DNA from: Methanobrevibacter sp.
GTDB lineage: Archaea; Methanobacteriota; Methanobacteria; Methanobacteriales; Methanobacteriaceae
Direction: 5' to 3'
Assembly (NCBI GenBank): GCA_017652345.1
Contig: JAGCBE010000102.1
Location: forward strand, 1 to 64,000
Length of the DNA: 64,000 bases
The notes under the pieces were generated by a model. That model did no database searches and was not told where the DNA came from. It saw only the letters and a program-made list of their open reading frames with translations. This document shows positions 53,430-61,230 of the stretch, piece after piece (the stretch's first letter is position 1; each line of letters starts with the position of its first letter). A program made the translations under genes and the position numbers.

Positions 53430-54227
53430 TTAGTCACCGCTCCAGTTTCCGTTTGGGTGGTCTTTGTAATAACGAGCTTGGTCTGCAGCAACATCATCAA
53501 AGTAATCACTTCCTCGTTTCATTTCTTTTCTAACATATTCTTCATTATCATTCAACCACTTTTCTATTTTGTTTAGATTATCAGCAGTTAAATCATATCT
53601 TCCTTTTGACCAATTATCACGATTCTGTGTTAGTCCATCAATATCTGATAAATCAATGAAAGTACACAAACCAGACCATTTATAGAATGTACCATTTGTC
53701 CAGTCAACATTTAATGTAATTGCTTTTTCAAATCTAGGAAACACAAGTTCGTGATTGCTAACATTACCATTTCGTTCTTCTAATTTAGCATTAGTTTCAT
53801 TTTCAACAATGTCTTTGTTGTATTTTATAACTTCATCCCTTTTTCTATCATAAGTAGCTTCTAAACTTTCACCAGTATCAGCATCTATTTTTGCGTTTTT
53901 CAAAAAGTAATCAATTCTAGCTTTTGTATTTTGTAAATTGTATGTTATATTCCAAAAATCATGCATATAATTAGCAAGTTCAGCAGCATCCATATCTGCA
54001 TATTTTTCCCATTTACTATAATAAGAATTAAAGGTAGCAATAGAATTACCTAAATTTTTCCAGTTACTATCTTTTGTACCTTTTGGGAAATCATTAGCAG
54101 TAAGTTTCTTACCATTTATGGTAACAACTGCGCTGCCACGAGGTCCATTATATTCTTTCTTGATTTCGTGGTCTTCCAATATATAGCCATTTTGATTTAG
54201 ATATTCTTTAGCTTCTTTGAATAACAT
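53430..54227 (-). CDS. Protein with EAK-NGY module
   Basis: 265 residues from MLFKEAKEYLNQNGYILEDH, preceded by CAAGGAGAATAAA. A longer frame to 54350 overlaps the upstream gene and is unlikely. The rest is charged alpha/beta (KYNKDIVENETNAKLEERNG; FYKWSGLCTFIDLSDIDG). YILE|D is a possible processing site. Function unknown. Confidence 0.68.
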   Translation of the reverse strand: MLFKEAKEYLNQNGYILEDHEIKKEYNGPRGSAVVTINGKKLTANDFPKGTKDSNWKNLGNSIATFNSYYSKWEKYADMDAAELANYMHDFWNITYNLQNTKARIDYFLKNAKIDADTGESLEATYDRKRDEVIKYNKDIVENETNAKLEERNGNVSNHELVFPRFEKAITLNVDWTNGTFYKWSGLCTFIDLSDIDGLTQNRDNWSKGRYDLTADNLNKIEKWLNDNEEYVRKEMKRGSDYFDDVAADQARYYKDHPNGNWSGD

Positions 54228-54228
54228 T

Positions 54229-54453
54229 TTATTCTCCTTGGAAATAATACTGTAAATGAGAATAAATGGCCGACCAAGCATCGGATTCATCTTCAAATTG
54301 TTCAGGGAAAGCATTAGCAAAATATTCAGCCAATTCTTCCATTTTTGCATTTATGAATTTATCAAATTCTTGATATTTTTGCTTAATGGAAAAATCTTCA
54401 ACAAGGGTATAACCACTTTCATTTAAAATTTGTCTAGCTTCATCCAATCTCAT
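54229..54453 (-). CDS. Small protein with EAK-NGY module
   Basis: 74 residues: MRLDEARQILNESGYTLVED followed by one helical domain (MEELAEYFANAFPEQFEDES). LVE|D fits the T4 cleavage rule. Starts 2 nt after the upstream stop. Confidence 0.68.
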   Translation of the reverse strand: MRLDEARQILNESGYTLVEDFSIKQKYQEFDKFINAKMEELAEYFANAFPEQFEDESDAWSAIYSHLQYYFQGE

Positions 54454-54455
54454 AA

Positions 54456-54743
54456 TTAACTCTTCTTAATATCGTTGATTAAATCGTTTTTCAATTTGGT
54501 ATTGAATTTCTTTACCATATTCATTAAAAATCTAGTTTCATCAGCAACATATGATTCCATATCTTCCAATGAAGTAGATTTAAGACCTTCCTTAGTAGAT
54601 TTCAATGCATATTGAAAATCATCTATAAATTCGTGGTACTTTTCAAGTTTCTCTATGAAATCCTTTTTACGCTGAAGTTCAGCACTAATATCCAAACCAT
54701 AGCCATTTTCATTTAAAATTTCTTTTGCTTCATCAAATTTCAT
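54456..54743 (-). CDS. Small protein with EAK-NGY module
   Basis: 95 residues from MKFDEAKEILNENGYGLDIS, followed by helical sequence (FQYALKSTKEGLKSTSLEDM). AGGTG precedes this ATG; a GTG three codons earlier is less likely. It overlaps the upstream stop region. Confidence 0.66.
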   Translation of the reverse strand: MKFDEAKEILNENGYGLDISAELQRKKDFIEKLEKYHEFIDDFQYALKSTKEGLKSTSLEDMESYVADETRFLMNMVKKFNTKLKNDLINDIKKS

Positions 54744-54744
54744 A

Positions 54745-55539
54745 TTAAGCACCTAATGCTCTAGCGAAATCATTTACAAGATTTTTTGCAGCTTCACTAT
54801 TGAATGTTTCAGCTTCCAAATCATAGAATTTGTATTTTTTGGCAAGATTGTTGAGTGTAGTATTAAATCCTTTATAATGGTCTCTATCAAATCCATTATT
54901 AGGGAATACTCTAAATTCTACAGAACCATCATATTCAACTTGATAACTTACTTCGCAGTTTCTACGAATCTTTGTCTGTACAATGTCAGCTAATTTATCG
55001 CAAAGATTTTCCATTTTGGTTCTAATCATTTTTCGGCTAGTTTTAATTCCTTTAAGATTATTGACTTGTCTATCAATTTCATTATAAGCGAATCTATCTC
55101 GTCTATGACAATATTTCTTAAATTCTTCATTCAATTCTTCAGATTCTTTAACCTTTCTAGAAATGTAAGAGAAATAATAATTTAATTTACAAACAGAACG
55201 ACCGACAATAAAATCGTCTGATGAAATTACACCTTCAGTAGCTTCATTAACGAAATCAATAAAAGCTTCCAATTCATTTTTATTCTTAAATCTAATTTCG
55301 GTTCCTCTATCATTTACAGAAAGATTATATTTATCTCTAACATAATCTAAAAAGAAATTATCAAAAAAGTATCTACCAGGACTATTATATTCTTCTTCAT
55401 GTGTATCATAGTCATATTTAAGTCTACTATTAACATTCTTATAGGTATCACCTTTACTGTTGAAGTTTACAACATCATCAATGTCTTCGAGAATATAGCC
55501 ATTTTCATTCAAATATTCTTTAGCTTCTATTAAATTCAT
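54745..55539 (-). CDS. Protein with EAK-NGY module, first of the tandem set
   Basis: 264 residues. MNLIEAKEYLNENGYILED is the best match to the module consensus. The rest is charged alpha/beta with Arg-rich helices (KTSRKMIRTKMENLCDKLAD). It starts a run of five genes with tight spacing, four carrying the module N-terminally. Two late boxes and GAGGT lie upstream. Confidence 0.7.
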   Translation of the reverse strand: MNLIEAKEYLNENGYILEDIDDVVNFNSKGDTYKNVNSRLKYDYDTHEEEYNSPGRYFFDNFFLDYVRDKYNLSVNDRGTEIRFKNKNELEAFIDFVNEATEGVISSDDFIVGRSVCKLNYYFSYISRKVKESEELNEEFKKYCHRRDRFAYNEIDRQVNNLKGIKTSRKMIRTKMENLCDKLADIVQTKIRRNCEVSYQVEYDGSVEFRVFPNNGFDRDHYKGFNTTLNNLAKKYKFYDLEAETFNSEAAKNLVNDFARALGA

Positions 55540-55563
55540 TAGAACCTCAAATCGTTATTAATA

Positions 55564-55579
55564 TATTTATATATTTATA
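55564..55579 (-). promoter_or_regulatory. Tandem late-promoter boxes
   Basis: Two exact TATAAATA boxes back to back on the minus strand, 24 nt before the ATG at 55539, with GAGGT between. They probably drive the module-family cluster. Confidence 0.6.
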
Positions 55580-55660
55580 AAGAAGTGCCAAGAAAAATCC
55601 AATGCTTTAGCATGGTGATATGAATTAGCACAAAAATACAAAAAAACAAAATGAAACTTA

Positions 55661-55668
55661 TATAAATA
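55661..55668 (+). promoter_or_regulatory. Late-promoter-like box inside the TnpB element
   Basis: Exact TATAAATA on the plus strand, 107 nt before the tnpB ATG and upstream of the structured leader. The local sequence is very A/T-rich, so chance occurrence is possible. Confidence 0.4.
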
Positions 55669-55685
55669 TAATATAGATTATTGGA

Positions 55686-55771
55686 AATTGCGGTTCTAAT
55701 AATAGGAAATAAGAATTTTAAAAGCTAGCAATAGCTTCATCCTATCGTACCGCAATTACGATAGGATTTTT
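55686..55771 (+). promoter_or_regulatory. Structured leader with terminator-like hairpin before tnpB
   Basis: Three elements: AATTGCGGT (55686-55694), a GCAA-loop hairpin AAGCTA/TAGCTT (55722-55737), and hairpin TCCTATCGTA/TACGATAGGA (55740-55766) followed by TTTTT. The 7-nt loop CCGCAAT can pair with ATTGCGG upstream, giving a pseudoknot or alternative fold. The only ribosome-binding-like AGGA lies in the last stem. It looks like an attenuator. Confidence 0.55.
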
Positions 55772-55775
55772 AATT

Positions 55776-57056
55776 ATGAAGAAAGGACTAGAAGTAAGAT
55801 TATATCCGAGCAAGGAACAAAGAGGTCTAATAGACAGAACTTTGGGTTGTTCTCGTTTTGTGTATAATCATGTTCTAGGCATGAAGAAAGAACTATGGGA
55901 AGACTATAAATTATCTTTCAATCCGAATCTTAAATCTTTTAAGGAAGAATGGAAATTTTTAACTAAAGTTCCATCACAAGCACTAGCAAATTCATACATG
56001 GATTGTATGACTGCTTTTAACAATTTCTTCAATTCTTTGAAAGGTAAGTCTAAGACTGAACAGAAATTTCCAAAATTTCATAAGAAAGGACAGAAAGATT
56101 CTTTTAGAATTGCTGCAACAAAGACTTCTAAAGGTTATGATATTAGAATTGAAAATAAAAAACATATTAAAGTTCCAAAATTAGGTCTAATTAAATTCAG
56201 GAACTATAATGTAACAGATTGGTCTAAAATACACATTTATAACATAACAATTAAGAAAACTACTACTAACAAATATTTTGCTAGTCTTTGTTGTGAATTA
56301 CTAGAACCTGAATATGTAGAACCTAAGTTTGATGTTTGCGGATTTGACCTTGGAATTAAAGACTTTGCTATCTTTGACTCTGGCGAAGTTATAGAAAATC
56401 CTAAGTATTATAGAAAAACTGAATATAAAATAAAGAAAACACAAAGAGTTTTAAGTAAATGCAAAAAGTTTAGTAAGAACTACAAAAAAGTCCAGTTGAA
56501 ACTTGCTAAACTTCACGAAAAAATTAAAAATCAAAGAAAAGACTTTCAACATAAAATAAGTAGACAGATAGTTAATGAAAACCAAATTATCGTATCTGAA
56601 AACTTGAATGTTAAAGGTATGTTGAAGAACCATAAGTTGGCTAAAAGTATTCAAGATGCTTCATTTGGAAGTTTCTTCAATATGATAGCATACAAAGCAA
56701 ACGAACAACATAGGCAATATGTAAAGATAGGAACATTCTATCCTTCTAGCAAGTTATGTCACTGTTGCGGATTCAAATATAAAGGTCTAAAACTAGAAGA
56801 ACGTTTCTGGACTTGCCCTGAATGTGGAACTTATTTAGATAGAGATGAAAATGCTGCCATTAACATCCTTAATGAAGGTCTTAGAATTTTAAGTAGAAAT
56901 ACCAATGGAAGGTCGGAAAGAGATGAATCTCTTAAGCCTGTTGATACTGGTTTGGTTACAAACCTTGAGCAGGAACCAGTCATAACTTGTAGCAAGACTA
57001 CAAGTCACGCTGGAAAGTCCTCTGCTTTAGCAGAGGGACATCTTCATAATTTTTAG
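55776..57056 (+). CDS. tnpB: TnpB-like RNA-guided nuclease
   Basis: 426 residues. RuvC motifs are intact: D191 (GFDLGIKD), E275 (IVSENLNV) and D357 (LDRDENAA), with zinc finger C328/C331 and C347/C350. It shares KNHKLAKSIQDASFG and FYPSSKLCHCCG with the tnpB at 7.3 kb, but elsewhere diverges, so they are separate arrivals or old duplicates. The last about 30 codons read through the right-end hairpin. The stop overlaps the opposing gene by 4 nt. Confidence 0.93.
   Translation: MKKGLEVRLYPSKEQRGLIDRTLGCSRFVYNHVLGMKKELWEDYKLSFNPNLKSFKEEWKFLTKVPSQALANSYMDCMTAFNNFFNSLKGKSKTEQKFPKFHKKGQKDSFRIAATKTSKGYDIRIENKKHIKVPKLGLIKFRNYNVTDWSKIHIYNITIKKTTTNKYFASLCCELLEPEYVEPKFDVCGFDLGIKDFAIFDSGEVIENPKYYRKTEYKIKKTQRVLSKCKKFSKNYKKVQLKLAKLHEKIKNQRKDFQHKISRQIVNENQIIVSENLNVKGMLKNHKLAKSIQDASFGSFFNMIAYKANEQHRQYVKIGTFYPSSKLCHCCGFKYKGLKLEERFWTCPECGTYLDRDENAAINILNEGLRILSRNTNGRSERDESLKPVDTGLVTNLEQEPVITCSKTTSHAGKSSALAEGHLHNF
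57019..57036 (+). ncRNA. Right-end hairpin, probable 3' end of the omega-RNA
   Basis: CCTCTGCT/AGCAGAGG stem at the element's right end. In IS200/IS605 elements the omega-RNA scaffold covers the 3' part of tnpB and ends at this hairpin; the guide is the flanking sequence after it. Here that would start near 57037 and run into the 75-residue gene. The 5' end of the RNA cannot be placed from sequence alone. Confidence 0.5.
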
Positions 57057-57280
57057 AAACTATCGTAGAGTCTCCAAGAACTTTTATAAAATTCTCTCTT
57101 GTTCATTTTAAATTCTTTACCTTCACAAGTAAAGAATACATCAGTACTGGTATAATCTGTCACATAGACTTTGGAGGGACAACATTTTTTGATTTCATTT
57201 ACTTGTGTCATGTAGTAAGTATTTCTTTCTAAATGAAATCCATACAAATTTTCTAAACCGGTACAATTAGGACAAGCCAT
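57053..57280 (-). CDS. Small cysteine-containing protein
   Basis: 75 residues. MACPNCTGLENLYGF and KKCCPSKVYVTDY give two Cys pairs, possibly a zinc site; the C-terminal part is a small basic beta domain (FTCEGKEFKMNKREFYK). AAGGAG site. Its end overlaps the TnpB stop. Not recognised. Confidence 0.7.
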   Translation of the reverse strand: MACPNCTGLENLYGFHLERNTYYMTQVNEIKKCCPSKVYVTDYTSTDVFFTCEGKEFKMNKREFYKSSWRLYDSF

Positions 57281-57289
57281 AATAACTCC

Positions 57290-57847
57290 TTAATGTTGTA
57301 AAATCTTGTACAATTCATCGTTGATTTTTCTTACAGCATACTGTCTAGATAATGTTTCATAGTTACCAAAATAATTCTGTGCTCTAACATCGTTCATAAC
57401 ACCTTTAATCCAGCTAATACTGCTAAGATATTGTATTCTAGGTGCTAACCATTGTCTTAACTTATAGAACAATAAATCCAAATTACTAATACTCTGATGT
57501 TCAGCTTCGGTCTTTGGTTTACGAATCAATTTACCACTTTTGTCAATTAGACCAAGTCTGAATGCTTTAGTCTGGGTTGGTAAAGTCGTTAGACCTTTCA
57601 AAATAATAAACACTATGGCATTGTCTACACTTCTGTTATGAGTGGATAAATTTATCTTCTTGTTAGCGTGTTCCATATCCAATAATGTTTGACTTGATTC
57701 TGACAAGATATTATTGGATTCCATATAAGCAGCCAACATTTCAGCATTATTCACCAATCTATGTAAACCTTTTTGGGAATTTGTATCAGACAAACTCTCT
57801 TCAAGTCTTTTCCATAGTTTTTTCACATTTTCAACTTCAACTTCCAT
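57290..57847 (-). CDS. Helical phage protein of unknown role
   Basis: 185 residues. The segment TKAFRLGLIDKSGKLIRKPK followed by TEAEHQSISNLDLLFYKLRQ looks like a conserved stretch I associate with large T4-like phages, but I cannot name it. Helical throughout. A late box lies 6 nt before the ATG. Confidence 0.65.
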   Translation of the reverse strand: MEVEVENVKKLWKRLEESLSDTNSQKGLHRLVNNAEMLAAYMESNNILSESSQTLLDMEHANKKINLSTHNRSVDNAIVFIILKGLTTLPTQTKAFRLGLIDKSGKLIRKPKTEAEHQSISNLDLLFYKLRQWLAPRIQYLSSISWIKGVMNDVRAQNYFGNYETLSRQYAVRKINDELYKILQH

Positions 57848-57853
57848 ATATAC

Positions 57854-57861
57854 TATTTATT
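57854..57861 (-). promoter_or_regulatory. Late-promoter box, leaderless arrangement
   Basis: Minus-strand AATAAATA, 6 nt before the ATG at 57847 and just downstream of a terminator hairpin. Confidence 0.5.
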
Positions 57862-57864
57862 AAA

Positions 57865-57886
57865 AAAGGACCTTTACAGGTCCTTT
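57865..57886 (-). terminator. Terminator after the IF-1 transcription unit
   Basis: AAAGGACCT/AGGTCCTTT stem, 4-nt loop, then TTT on the minus strand. It separates the IF-1 unit from the 185-residue gene. Confidence 0.8.
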
Positions 57887-57929
57887 CATTCATTTAGTCA
57901 AAATTATAGTGTCAATTCGTTCATCTTCT

Positions 57930-58115
57930 TTACCGTTCACGAACTTTTTCCGGTACCCATTGCATTAGTTTATTATCCACTTCCGAGAAATCCGGTTTTT
58001 GTTCAAATGGACGCCACTGGTCTTCACGAACTATTTGATTTGCTACATCGGGGAAATCTTGACATATTTCATCCCAGGATAATCTTCTATTGCTTTTGTA
58101 TTTGGGTAATTCCAT
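57930..58115 (-). CDS. Unknown 61-residue protein
   Basis: MELPKYKSNRRLSWDEICQD..., ending VPEKVRER. It starts one base after the IF-1 stop with AAGGT upstream, so it is translated with infA. Not recognised. Confidence 0.65.
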   Translation of the reverse strand: MELPKYKSNRRLSWDEICQDFPDVANQIVREDQWRPFEQKPDFSEVDNKLMQWVPEKVRER

Positions 58116-58116
58116 A

Positions 58117-58383
58117 TTATACCTTCGTGTCTTTTAGACGATAAATGATTCTACCTTTAGTTAAGTCATAGATTGATAGACCTGCTTGCACACGGTCACC
58201 TAGTAGAATACGAATATTGTTCTTTCTGATTTTGCCACATACAGTACATTTCACAACATTTCCATTGTCAAGTTCCACATTGAACATAGCATTTGGGAAC
58301 GCTTCAATGACTGTTCCCTCAACTATGATTTCTGATGGATTAGTTTTTTCTATTTTGTCGCATTTAGCCTTAGTTTTCTTCAT
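58117..58383 (-). CDS. infA: Translation initiation factor IF-1
   Basis: 88 residues; bacterial IF-1 has about 72. [36 protein letters not shown] and [13 protein letters not shown] cover the whole S1-like fold. It differs by an N-terminal Lys-rich extension and by CTVCG in place of the usual AHISG. IF-1 binds the 30S A site and aids start selection. GAGGAAA site upstream; it overlaps the end of the Pro-rich gene. Confidence 0.95.
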   Translation of the reverse strand: MKKTKAKCDKIEKTNPSEIIVEGTVIEAFPNAMFNVELDNGNVVKCTVCGKIRKNNIRILLGDRVQAGLSIYDLTKGRIIYRLKDTKV

Positions 58384-59578
58384 TAGTTTTATTTTCCTCT
58401 ACAGTTTTTGGTTTTCTTTTACGCTTTTTTGGTTGTTCTACAGGTGGTTCTTCAATAACAGGTTCAGCTTCTTGCAATTCGTCAATGGATGGTGGTGGTG
58501 CAGGCAATGAACTTGTACCTTGTGGTTCATGTACCAATTCTTGTGAAGGTTGTGCTTCCAAGATTGCTTCCACTGTATTCCACATTTCATCATCAGATAC
58601 AGCATCTTCGTGCTTTTCTTCTTCTGGTGTGAAATCAACATTGTAAGCTGCCCTAATCAAATCTTCTTCATCATCACCGGTAGATTCTTCAACCTTTGGT
58701 TCTGGTTTTGGTAATTCTACAGGTTTCAAGAATGATGGTTTTGGACTTAATTTAACCGGTTTTGGTGGTGGAGGTGGAGGTACAACTTCTTGTACTTCTT
58801 CAACCACTTCTTCAACTGGTTCAGGTTCAACTATTTGTTCTTCCTCTACGATTGGTTCTTCATAGATTGGTTCTTCATAAACCGGTTCAGGTTCAGGAAG
58901 AGTTGGTACAGGAGGTACATCTTCCAATGGTAAAGGACGATATTTCTTTACTGGTTTTTTAACAGGTGCTCTTCTCATTTCTCTTAACGGTTTCTTTAAT
59001 GGTTTTGGTTCTGGGTATTGAAGTTCTTCAATCGTATCAAGAATCTTTTCATCCAATTTTTCCAAACCTTGAATACCAAAACGATAAAACACAGTATCAA
59101 CCTTACGCTTAATGGCTTCGGTCAATGAATTAGCAGTACCTTCAATGGTGTTTTCTCTTAATTGTTTTTGAGAAACAGCCAATGGTCTTCTAAATTCAGC
59201 ATCTGGCATTGCATAACCAGGTCTATGCTGTGGTTTTGGTTTTCTAGGTGGAACTCTTTGTGCAGTAGGATGAGGAACTGGTCTTTGTGGACGATGTTGA
59301 GTAATACGAGGTGCTTGACGAACCGGAACTACAGGTTGGTCATAGTAGTCTGGTTCTTCTTCAGGTTCCTCAATGTATTCGTCTTCTTCGTCTTCATCAT
59401 AGTCTGGTTCTTCGGGTTCTTCGTATTCTTCTACGATTGGTTGTGGAACACGCTTCACTACCTTACGAACAGGTTCCTGATATTCTTCTTCAAGTTCTTC
59501 AATTGGTTCTTCAACCTTTTGAACTTGTTTACGCTGCGGGTTAATAAAATCACGAAAATTCATATTATAATAATCCAT
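58370..59578 (-). CDS. Proline/glutamate-rich disordered protein
   Basis: 402 residues. Long acidic Pro-Glu-Val repeats ([29 protein letters not shown]) flank a basic proline/arginine part ([19 protein letters not shown]) and one helical island ([18 protein letters not shown]). An inner ATG at 59563 gives [12 protein letters not shown], similar to a targeting peptide. Ends in a basic Lys/Arg stretch. Function unknown. Confidence 0.65.
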   Translation of the reverse strand: MDYYNMNFRDFINPQRKQVQKVEEPIEELEEEYQEPVRKVVKRVPQPIVEEYEEPEEPDYDEDEEDEYIEEPEEEPDYYDQPVVPVRQAPRITQHRPQRPVPHPTAQRVPPRKPKPQHRPGYAMPDAEFRRPLAVSQKQLRENTIEGTANSLTEAIKRKVDTVFYRFGIQGLEKLDEKILDTIEELQYPEPKPLKKPLREMRRAPVKKPVKKYRPLPLEDVPPVPTLPEPEPVYEEPIYEEPIVEEEQIVEPEPVEEVVEEVQEVVPPPPPPKPVKLSPKPSFLKPVELPKPEPKVEESTGDDEEDLIRAAYNVDFTPEEEKHEDAVSDDEMWNTVEAILEAQPSQELVHEPQGTSSLPAPPPSIDELQEAEPVIEEPPVEQPKKRKRKPKTVEENKTNEEN

Positions 59579-59585
59579 AATGTTT

Positions 59586-59593
59586 TATTTATA
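59586..59593 (-). promoter_or_regulatory. Late-promoter box, leaderless arrangement
   Basis: Exact TATAAATA on the minus strand, 7 nt before the ATG at 59578; overlaps the stop of the upstream gene. Confidence 0.55.
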
Positions 59594-59981
59594 TATCTTC
59601 ATCTTCATCATCCAGTTCGTCTAGATTTCGCAACAAAGTATCTGGATTTAATGAAATTATCATATTACCCATACCAAATGTTCTCAATATAGTATTCAAG
59701 AACAATTCTTCTTTACGAAGAATCCTATAAAATGAGTCAACATCTTCTTCATGCATTTTGACAAATTCTTTCAACATAGCTTTGTCAGTAAAATAGCATC
59801 TGAAATCTTCACCTTGTCCAACTTGTTCTTCAATTTCTGCTACTTTATCAGCATTTTGAATCATTTTATCAGCAATTTCATTCATAAGACTTTGTGAACC
59901 AAAAAGACCACAAGATGTAGAAACATCCTGTAGTCCATATTGGTCTTTAAGTCTATTTTTAATTTCTTGCAATGAAATCAT
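59589..59981 (-). CDS. Unknown helical acidic protein
   Basis: 130 residues from MISLQEIKNRLKDQYGLQDV. The ATG at 59999 would add six codons over the ClpP-like stop; no clear ribosome binding site for either, so coupling to the upstream gene is likely. It ends in LDELDDEDEDI. Not recognised. Confidence 0.62.
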   Translation of the reverse strand: MISLQEIKNRLKDQYGLQDVSTSCGLFGSQSLMNEIADKMIQNADKVAEIEEQVGQGEDFRCYFTDKAMLKEFVKMHEEDVDSFYRILRKEELFLNTILRTFGMGNMIISLNPDTLLRNLDELDDEDEDI

Positions 59982-59982
59982 T

Positions 59983-60735
59983 TTATGCCATAAAAACATC
60001 TATCTTGTCAATGATTCCAAATTTCTTGGCTTCACTGGCAGACATATAGTTATCATAACAAAGTTCTTTTTCAATATCTTTAACTGGTTTCTTCGTGATT
60101 TTGGCAAGATATTTTGCAGAAATATCAGTCCAATACTGAAGTTCCTTCGTGGTGTTAGCAATATCGTCTAACTTACCACCAGTCAATTCAATACCAGCTT
60201 GGTGAATCATTATACGAGATGAAGGGAAAGCATAACGGGAACCCTTAGAACCTGCAGCCAAAATCAATGCAGCCATAGAAGAACAGCTACCGGCACAAAC
60301 AGTTCTAATTTCTACACCGTGTTTCTTAATCTTTTCCATCATATCAATTAATGCCCAACCAGCATCACATTCACCACCAGGAGAAGCGACATACAAAGTA
60401 ATTGGGTCCTTTGTACCATCATCGTAGAAATTCAATCTACGCATTGCCTCAATAATAAGATTCCATTCAATGAAGCCAGCAATCCAGATTATCTTGTTAG
60501 CAACATAGTAGTTATTACGAATGTTGTTAAAGAAATCAGGAATAATCATTGGATTAATCTGCTGTTGAGCCATTGCATTTGGTTCACCTTCTTGAAGTGC
60601 TTCCACTTGGTCAGGTGTTAGTTCTGGCTGTTCAATAGCATCTTTTTTCTTCATTGGTTTGATTGGTTCTTTCTTTTCAATTTTCTTCTTATTTGGATTC
60701 TTTTTCTTCTTGGTGTCTTTTAAAGAGATTGACAT
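59983..60735 (-). CDS. ClpP-like serine peptidase
   Basis: 250 residues from MSISLKDTKKKK; GGAGA is 5 nt before this ATG. A basic low-complexity N-terminus (about 1-60) precedes a ClpP fold: LYVASPGGECDAGWALIDMM, catalytic Ser about 153 (CSSMAALILAAG), His about 178 (IMIHQAG) and the YDNYMSASEAKKFGIID end. It could serve as head-maturation protease, since no gp21-like gene is here, or act as a host-type protease. Confidence 0.85.
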   Translation of the reverse strand: MSISLKDTKKKKNPNKKKIEKKEPIKPMKKKDAIEQPELTPDQVEALQEGEPNAMAQQQINPMIIPDFFNNIRNNYYVANKIIWIAGFIEWNLIIEAMRRLNFYDDGTKDPITLYVASPGGECDAGWALIDMMEKIKKHGVEIRTVCAGSCSSMAALILAAGSKGSRYAFPSSRIMIHQAGIELTGGKLDDIANTTKELQYWTDISAKYLAKITKKPVKDIEKELCYDNYMSASEAKKFGIIDKIDVFMA

Positions 60736-61004
60736 AAGATTCTCCATTTTTATTAAAATAAGCTGTTCTATCTAGACTGATACCATCAATCTCTTCATCC
60801 CAGAGTGATTCCTTCTTGCCACTAACAAATTGTATTCCATCCATATTAGCGGCTGCCTCAACGCCAGCATACATAAGGATTCTGTATTTCCTAATAGCAT
60901 TGCGAAATTGAAATGAACCAATATTGTTTTCATTCATTCCAAGGAATTTGTATTCAGATCCGATGGTTATCTTTGTATGTATGACCAATTTCAAATTTAA
61001 TCAT
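60689..61004 (-). CDS. Unknown protein needing a +1 shift at codon 15
   Basis: 104 residues. ATG 61004 overlaps the upstream stop (ATGATTAA), with GAGGG upstream, and reads MIKFEIGHTYKDNH. Frame 0 then gives CGG ATC TGA. Skipping the C of CGG leads to GSEYKFLGMNENNIGSFQ, an open frame to 60689. The long frame alone would begin at an unsupported TTG. It overlaps the ClpP-like gene by 47 nt. Function unknown. Confidence 0.65.
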
Positions 61005-61230
61005 TTTCTAGCAAACCCTCTTTTTTAAGAACAGAATTGAGTTTACTAAAAATCTTAAACTTCCATTGTTCAATAGAAAGTTTTTCGTTCTCAGTGTAAT
61101 CGTTATAGTCTTTTACATATAGTTTAGCGTAATCTTCAAAGTTCAAATCAACATCTTCTAGAACAGAACAAATGACTGTTCTAACAAGCTCATTAGTAGT
61201 TACGCTTTTATTGTTCATTGGTAGATTCAT
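60997..61230 (-). CDS. Unknown small helical protein
   Basis: 77 residues (MNLPMNNKSVTTNELVRTV), ending KKEGLLEND. GGAGATAAAA precedes the ATG. It overlaps the previous gene by 23 nt and the next start by 8. Confidence 0.68.
   Translation of the reverse strand: MNLPMNNKSVTTNELVRTVICSVLEDVDLNFEDYAKLYVKDYNDYTENEKLSIEQWKFKIFSKLNSVLKKEGLLEND

Larger units (their letters stand above)
55602..57037 (+). mobile_element. TnpB element of IS200/IS605 type
   Basis: A TGCTTTAGCA core occurs inside hairpins at both ends (55603-55612 and 57023-57032). These look like left- and right-end structures around a tnpB gene in the opposite orientation to its neighbours. No tnpA is present, so the element is not self-mobile as seen. 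True ends may be tens of bases outside the hairpins. Confidence 0.6.

Noticed and set aside
53430..54350. Long form of the module protein starting at 54350
   Set aside because: The extra 41 codons lie within the upstream gene and lack a ribosome binding site, while GGAGA precedes the ATG at 54227 and that start places the module at the N-terminus.
34404..61004. Frame breaks as simple sequencing errors
   Set aside because: All three breaks lie at the same phased xxT CGG A, while TCGGA in other phases (for example 31948, 34590, 48799) leaves genes intact. Random or motif-driven errors should not respect reading phase. Read data are still needed.
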